Of a DNA stretch of 35,589 nucleotides, positions 31,286-35,589 are shown piece after piece. The notes below the pieces were generated by a model. It saw only the letters and a program-made list of their open reading frames with translations, was not told the origin of the DNA and made no database searches. The position numbers and the translations under genes are program-made. The DNA lies in assembly GCA_023418315.1 (NCBI GenBank), contig JAEZZY010000026.1, positions 1-35,589 on the forward strand. The letters run 5' to 3'. Positions within the stretch are counted from its first letter, which is position 1. Every line of letters begins with the position of its first letter. The stretch is from Bacteroidota bacterium. Lineage in GTDB: Bacteria > Bacteroidota > Bacteroidia > Chitinophagales > Chitinophagaceae.

Positions 31286-32593
31286 TTATTCTATCATCAT
31301 TTTTTCAACTCCTATTTTTCGGTGGTTTTTATCTCTGAAATTCAATAAATACATTCCTTTTGCTACGTTTAACTCAAGGGTAATGACTCCCTTTATCAAC
31401 TGTTCAGAGCAGTAAACTTGCCTGCCAGTCATATCCGTAACTTCTATATAATATTCTGCATCGCCGGAAACTGTAAATGTACCTGATGAAGGATTCGGAA
31501 AAAGAGTAAAAGGAACACTGTTAAATGTATTTACAGATGTAGGAATGTTTACTGTTAGTTTTGCTGTAGCGGAAGTATCTCGACAATCCACTTCGTTGGT
31601 AACAAGACAACGATATGTATAGTTGTTCATCGCCAAAGACGCATTTAGTACGGTTAATGTGGGTGAATTGAAACCGCTATAGACCGTAGCGTTCGTAATA
31701 TCATCAAACCCTGTTCCTGTATCTACCTGCCATTGGTAAAGCAAATTAACACCCCCAATGGAATAGGTAGCGTTATCGCCTATAAAAACAGTAGTGTCTT
31801 GTGGCTGCAAAGCAATAAATTTTGAACAGCCAAGAGATACAACTTCTGTATCGGATAACACACGATTATAGAGCTGCATATCATCTATCAAACCATTAAA
31901 CCAATAAGGATAAATAAACGTAACATCATAATTACTGCCTATATTTATACTGTCTGTACTCGCCCCTATAGGCGCTCCGGTAGATGCAACAGTATTGATT
32001 AGTTGCCCGTTCACATATATTTTATAAATGAGGCTATCATAGGTGATGACCGTTCTATACCATTTATGGGAGGCGATAGTTGGAACATTCGTAGGATATT
32101 GCCAATCGGCAGCAACTCCATTATACGAATCCGCTCCCCAACCTGTAAATACAAACTTTGTGGAATCAAAAAAATAACAATCCAAATCATAAGGATTGTC
32201 CATCATACTAAACCCATAACTTCCGGGTGTTGTGCCATTCACAGGATTACTTCCTATATATTGATTACCACGGGCTAAAAAAATAGACATTTGACATAAA
32301 CCACTGTAAAAACCCTGTACTTGCATCGTGGTTACGATAGAGTATTTTGAAACATTCATCTGTGGCTTATAAGGCACGCCGATATAGGCATTCGTACCGT
32401 TAAAATAATAGGCTGTATTGGGTTGCCCGTTTATACCGGTTGTAGGCACTGCATTGTGGGCGATTCCGTGCAAACCACTTCCTGAACTGTCTGCCGTATT
32501 TCCATCAAACATCCAGTGTGCTACCAAGCCTGTTTGTGCCGTTGTATTTTCTACAATACCCATAAGGAGGCAAGCGAATAGCAATTTTTTCAT
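31286..32593 (-). CDS. Secreted LamG/Ig-like protein with T9SS sorting domain
   Basis: Using the ATG at 32593 the product has 435 residues and begins with a clean signal peptide (MKKLLFACLLMGIV, cleaved near TTAQ). A LamG/concanavalin-like domain follows (about 20-240; GLVAHWMFDGNTADSSG.., WYRTVITYDSLIYKIYVNGQ, NGLIDDMQLYNRVLS), then an Ig-like domain (about 255-340), then a type IX sorting domain (about 360-435; LFPNPSSGTFTVSG.., KGMYLLNF, KIGVEKMMI). LamG domains bind sugars or proteins; here a surface adhesin or binding role is an inference. An upstream start at 32650 would put residues before the signal peptide and is not used. Confidence 0.87.
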   Translation of the reverse strand: MKKLLFACLLMGIVENTTAQTGLVAHWMFDGNTADSSGSGLHGIAHNAVPTTGINGQPNTAYYFNGTNAYIGVPYKPQMNVSKYSIVTTMQVQGFYSGLCQMSIFLARGNQYIGSNPVNGTTPGSYGFSMMDNPYDLDCYFFDSTKFVFTGWGADSYNGVAADWQYPTNVPTIASHKWYRTVITYDSLIYKIYVNGQLINTVASTGAPIGASTDSINIGSNYDVTFIYPYWFNGLIDDMQLYNRVLSDTEVVSLGCSKFIALQPQDTTVFIGDNATYSIGGVNLLYQWQVDTGTGFDDITNATVYSGFNSPTLTVLNASLAMNNYTYRCLVTNEVDCRDTSATAKLTVNIPTSVNTFNSVPFTLFPNPSSGTFTVSGDAEYYIEVTDMTGRQVYCSEQLIKGVITLELNVAKGMYLLNFRDKNHRKIGVEKMMIE

Positions 32594-32942
32594 TTTTAAA
32601 TTTTGATGGTAAATGTATAAAAAGGGGATAAGTAAATTCGCATTCATCACTATAAATACGAGAAAGAAAATCCACCTGATTTTCCCTCATTATACTTATG
32701 GAATTATCGCTCATTCCGCATCCAGGCAAACCATGAAATACCTAACAGCCATCTTCTACTCTTGAATGTAACACAAGTCAGTTCCGTTTTTCCAATTAAT
32801 ACATAGCATAACTATATCGTAACCAATGTAACGAAACAGGCTTTGTGTTTTCACTTTTTGCAAGATTTGTTTCAATACACTTTGCGGTCTTTCGGCTGTG
32901 TATTGTTTCCCTTTTTTGTTGCCTCAAATAGCCAACGACGGT
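32594..32942. other. Intergenic region between two secreted-protein genes
   Basis: About 350 bases without a credible gene or a strong terminator; only the weak -7-like box near 32610 is noted. Confidence 0.5.
32610..32617 (-). promoter_or_regulatory. Possible -7 box of the LamG gene
   Basis: TACATTTA on the minus strand, one base from TAnnTTTG, 16 bases before the ATG. Weak. Confidence 0.3.
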
Positions 32943-34070
32943 CTATTGAAATTCTTTTACTATTACAGTATTGGTGTTGTAAGAGTTATAGCAACCAGCG
33001 TCATACATGATATTTGTTGCCGTACAATTCACCTCTTGAGCCCATAAACTTACCGTGTGGCTACCTACACTCAAGCCGGTAAATATCCCATAAATAGTTC
33101 CCGGAATACTTATACCGGTTTGTGCTGTTTTGAGCAATAAAGCCGCATTGCCAATGGTGGTTCCAACGCCATCTACTCTAAGTTCATAAATTACGCCACC
33201 GACACCGGTCATGGTTGCTTGAAAGTTTGTTTGAAGGTCTAATTCTATGAAAGTAGAAGCATCAAGTTTCGTGAACGTGCCGAGGTCAGCAATTTTTTGA
33301 AAACTGGATGTACCCGAAGCGAGAGTTTGACATCCCGGCGGTGTAAAGGCTGTAATATTTGTTCCGCCAAATTGCCATGAAGCAACGCCATTTGCATTTG
33401 ATGTCAGTACTTTTCCTGCACCGGGATTCCCACCACGAATACGAATTTGTCCATCTACATCTAATGCTTCTGTGGGCGCAGAGTTCAAGGCAACCCCCAC
33501 TCTGCTATTGATTAAGTCAACGGTTAATGCATTGTCAGAACTTGATTTAAAAATCATGGCATCTTGTGCGTCATTATACTGTACTCCCCAGTTCGTAAAA
33601 TTGGGTGAATGTGTAATAATCATCTTATCAGGATTGGTCGTTCCGGAACCATATATACTTATCGCACCTGCTTGGTCTGAGTAATTAGAATAAGGCACAC
33701 CGAGAAGCTGGCTGGTGCCTAGATTAATATAACTGCTGCCACCTGCAGGATCCATTTCTACTTTTAGAAATTTTTTGTCTGAGTTCCAAGCTATAGTTTG
33801 AAAATCACCGGAAACAAGGGTTCCGCCCCCAATCTCTATGTTGAATAAACCAAAATTGTTTGTGGTAGGCGTATGTGTTTCAACATACAAATCAGTTCCT
33901 GTTGGAGTTCCCTCTAATACAGACAGTTTTATACTTATATTTTGTCCGGCTAAAGGTTGTCCGGATGCATCCCTGGCTACACCTTGGTAGTTAATTGTAT
34001 AAGGAGTTTGTGCCCAAAGGAATATTGGCAATATGAATACCAAAACAGATGCTATGAGTTGTTTTTTCAT
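32943..34070 (-). CDS. Secreted modular protein with tail-fibre-like repeats
   Basis: A 375-residue exported protein: signal peptide (about 1-20, ending LWAQ), an N-terminal INYQGVARDASGQPLAGQNISIKLSV domain (about 22-135) that is frequent in Bacteroidota surface proteins, a middle segment with SAPTEALDVDGQIRIRGG and GKVLTSNANGVASW (about 200-235) like phage tail-fibre or adhesin shafts, and a C-terminal beta-rich domain (about 245-375). No T9SS sorting domain is visible at the end (IVKEF). The function is unknown; surface attachment or display is possible. A five-copy ATGA tract lies just upstream of its ATG. Confidence 0.78.
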   Translation of the reverse strand: MKKQLIASVLVFILPIFLWAQTPYTINYQGVARDASGQPLAGQNISIKLSVLEGTPTGTDLYVETHTPTTNNFGLFNIEIGGGTLVSGDFQTIAWNSDKKFLKVEMDPAGGSSYINLGTSQLLGVPYSNYSDQAGAISIYGSGTTNPDKMIITHSPNFTNWGVQYNDAQDAMIFKSSSDNALTVDLINSRVGVALNSAPTEALDVDGQIRIRGGNPGAGKVLTSNANGVASWQFGGTNITAFTPPGCQTLASGTSSFQKIADLGTFTKLDASTFIELDLQTNFQATMTGVGGVIYELRVDGVGTTIGNAALLLKTAQTGISIPGTIYGIFTGLSVGSHTVSLWAQEVNCTATNIMYDAGCYNSYNTNTVIVKEFQ

Positions 34071-34098
34071 GATGCGATTTTTTATGTGTTTGATTTGG

Positions 34099-34118
34099 AT
34101 GAATGAATGAATGAATGA
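34099..34118. repeat. Tetranucleotide repeat (ATGA)5
   Basis: Five perfect copies of ATGA in the 48-base gap between the 34119 gene and the 34070 start codon, about 30-50 bases upstream of that ATG. Confidence 0.9.
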
Positions 34119-34622
34119 TTAATTTTTTTGAATTTTATAGGATGCCTGATGATTGTTTTCTTGATCCGTAGCGCGAATAATCAGCATATAGCTACCCGCA
34201 GGATAGGTGCTTAAATGGATGCTTTGTTTTTCATTACCTGAGTTCAATATGGTTTCAGATTGCAAAAGCGTTTTGCCCGTAATATCCATCAATACCATTT
34301 GCATTGGGGTTTGTGGAGAAAGATTGGGTTGTATAAATACTTCCTTATCGGTAGGGTTAGGATACACCGTCATCTGATCATTCCTAAAAGGAAAATCATC
34401 AACGCCGGAAGTAGATGCCGAAGGTTGAAGAACGCCGTTGGTTACAATCAAACCCGAAGTGGTTGCCGTGTTGACCAGGGCCATTTCACCTACCGACCAT
34501 TCATACGTGTTGCCTGCAATTACGTTTTGCCCCCCGGTTGCATTTAAAGCCGCAGGTTCTATACTTTGTGCTTTTGCATGAAAAGCCGTTAAAATTGGTA
34601 GTAAAAGGATGGTTCTTTTCAT
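34119..34622 (-). CDS. Small secreted protein with T9SS sorting domain
   Basis: From ATG 34622 the product has 167 residues: signal peptide (MKRTILLLPILTAFHAKAQ), a short N-terminal part (about 20-75; AALNATGGQNVIAGNTYEWSVGEMALVNT, ending VTNGVLQP) that recurs in Bacteroidota proteins, and a type IX sorting domain (about 88-167; MTVYPNPTDKEVFIQP.., LMDITGKTLLQ, YPAGSYMLII). With so little between signal and sorting domain, the mature protein is small. The upstream ATG at 34652 would only add residues before the signal peptide. Confidence 0.85.
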   Translation of the reverse strand: MKRTILLLPILTAFHAKAQSIEPAALNATGGQNVIAGNTYEWSVGEMALVNTATTSGLIVTNGVLQPSASTSGVDDFPFRNDQMTVYPNPTDKEVFIQPNLSPQTPMQMVLMDITGKTLLQSETILNSGNEKQSIHLSTYPAGSYMLIIRATDQENNHQASYKIQKN

Positions 34623-35324
34623 AAAATTAAATTTTAAGTGTTTAGTATTCATTTGTGAAAAGCAGAAGGAAAAAATGTTTATTAGATATACTGATTCTTA
34701 TATTTTACATCTACAAACGAAGCTGTCAATCTATAATGTTGTCTAACGCACAATAGAAGTAATTAAGAGAGAAACCGATGATGTTAAATATTTCAACAAC
34801 ATTGTTCCTATAAACAACATAACCGACCTATGATTGCCATGAAAACCTATCAAGCCAACAACCGATAATTTCATTGCTACATGATTGTTCTTGTGTTGTC
34901 TTTTTTAATGTCCAATCAATTAGTCCATCTAACTTATAAAAGGGGGAAAATAAATAGTTCCATACCTACAAGCCAAGGTTTTTTTACGTAGTGCTATCAG
35001 AATTTCCGGGTAACAAAGAGCTGAATTCAATTTCTCTGTCTGCTGTGTGAAACCCATTCAACATTCATCATTCCTTGTTTTGCATTTATATACAGCCTTA
35101 CTAATAACTTGATTTAAATAAGAAGAATACGCTCTATCAAATATATAAAATGTTTTTTCGAAAATCAAAACAAATCTACATTTAATATAAATTATCTTTT
35201 TGGCATGGCGACTCAATACAAAAAACTTAATGGTAAATCTCTTGCAATGCCGGTATAGGGTTCATTGATTTCTATGTATTTCTTACATAAAAAATCATTC
35301 ATAAACTGTAAATGGGGTTATGAA
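34623..35324. other. Long AT-rich non-coding region
   Basis: About 700 bases with no credible gene on either strand and no clear terminator. It separates the secreted-protein genes from the mobile element at the right edge and may hold the promoter of the 34622 gene. I see nothing else definite in it. Confidence 0.55.
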
Positions 35325-35358
35325 GATTTTTTGAAGGAGTTGATTTTTTGAAGGAGCT
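35325..35358. repeat. 17-bp tandem duplication
   Basis: GATTTTTTGAAGGAGTT (35325-35341) is followed directly by the same 17 bases with one change (35342-35358). It lies just upstream of the hairpin at 35366-35398 and may mark the edge of the element. Confidence 0.85.
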
Positions 35359-35365
35359 GGGCAAT

Positions 35366-35398
35366 GGCTACCCGTGTTGAACTAAATCTACGGTAGCC
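35366..35398. repeat. Imperfect hairpin near the start of the recombinase element
   Basis: GGCTACCCGT (35366-35375) and ACGGTAGCC (35390-35398) pair with one bulged base and a 14-base loop, about 47 bases before the recombinase start codon. A terminal or regulatory hairpin of the element is possible. Confidence 0.6.
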
Positions 35399-35444
35399 TT
35401 CCGCAACCATCCGTAAATTTAGCCTTCATTAAAAAACATTTATT

Positions 35445-35589
35445 ATGACAACGAAAAAAAATCGCCGGAAGCATTAAGGTATAACAAGTACCTCCACCGT
35501 GCCTGCCGTGAAGTTATTGGATTTGAAGCACTGCTGCAACGTTTTGAGCGCAATATTTCTATCCTCGGCAGGAGTCCTCGCACCTTTGA
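35445..35589 (+). pseudogene. Tyrosine recombinase/integrase, 5' part, frame broken at an A8 tract (3' end outside window)
   Basis: The only ATG (35445) reads M-T-T-K-K-N and stops after 10 codons. Shifting by one base at the eight-A tract (35454-35461) opens a frame to the right edge that reads KSPEALRYNKYL, REVIGFEALLQRFER and ILGRSPRTF. This is the SAM-like N-terminal domain of the Bacteroidota tyrosine recombinases that often accompany IS91-type transposases. No start codon exists in the second frame after its upstream stop (35420-35422). Restoring one A would give a continuous protein. It may be a true frameshift, a slippage-controlled gene, or a homopolymer sequencing error. The IS91 link is recalled from the family, not seen, because the rest lies outside the window. 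Confidence 0.7.

Overview
The window looks like a chromosomal segment of a member of the Bacteroidota, probably a Chitinophagales/Chitinophagaceae-type organism. That assignment is an inference from three things. Secreted proteins carry type IX secretion (T9SS) C-terminal sorting domains. Many genes are preceded by the Bacteroidota -7 box TAnnTTTG, twice with TTG exactly 19 bases upstream, and purine-rich Shine-Dalgarno sequences are not evident. The gene families (DUF1015 beside serC, DUF4159, DUF983, RHS core proteins, the redoxin with a C-terminal GCSIK) are common in that phylum. The exact taxon cannot be read from the sequence.

Layout. 1-2466: mutS (minus strand), running off the left edge. 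2467-5814: an accessory islet with an AbiE type IV toxin-antitoxin pair and an ORF6N-domain protein, flanked by a degenerate ~88-bp direct repeat and containing further repeats and a perfect 33-bp palindrome. 5815-8139: a short RHS-core polymorphic-toxin-like protein with a small membrane protein directly downstream, a candidate effector/immunity pair. 8408-27327 is mostly housekeeping: a lipoprotein, thrS, a MiaE-like hydroxylase, a periplasmic redoxin, a YihY-family membrane protein, an outer-membrane protein, a PhoB/PhoR-like two-component system, a DUF502-serC-DUF1015 operon, a PagL-like lipid A deacylase, a coiled-coil zinc-ribbon protein, a PaiB-like flavin-binding protein, DUF983, penicillin-binding protein 1A, tRNA-Arg(ACG), an ECF sigma factor, rsmE and a DUF4159 protein. 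27329-31117: a tightly packed four-gene glycan operon (two methyltransferases, GT4, GT2). 31286-34652: three secreted proteins, two with T9SS sorting domains. 34653-35444 is non-coding. The window ends in the 5' part of a tyrosine recombinase whose reading frame is broken at an A8 tract.

How the genes work together. The housekeeping genes fall into a few likely transcription units: DUF502-serC-DUF1015 leftward from 19197; yihY-redoxin-miaE leftward from 13254; the response regulator and kinase rightward from 14419; rsmE-DUF4159 rightward from 25958; DUF983-paiB leftward from 22469; and the glycan operon leftward from 31117. The accessory content is in three places: the AbiE/ORF6N islet, the RHS cassette beside it, and the recombinase at the right edge. 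I saw no CRISPR array, no rRNA and no complete prophage. The most unusual items are the repeat-bounded AbiE islet with candidate AbiEi operator sites, the truncated RHS cassette with its candidate immunity gene, and the A8-tract frameshift in the recombinase. None of these proves a new system; they are the places worth checking first.
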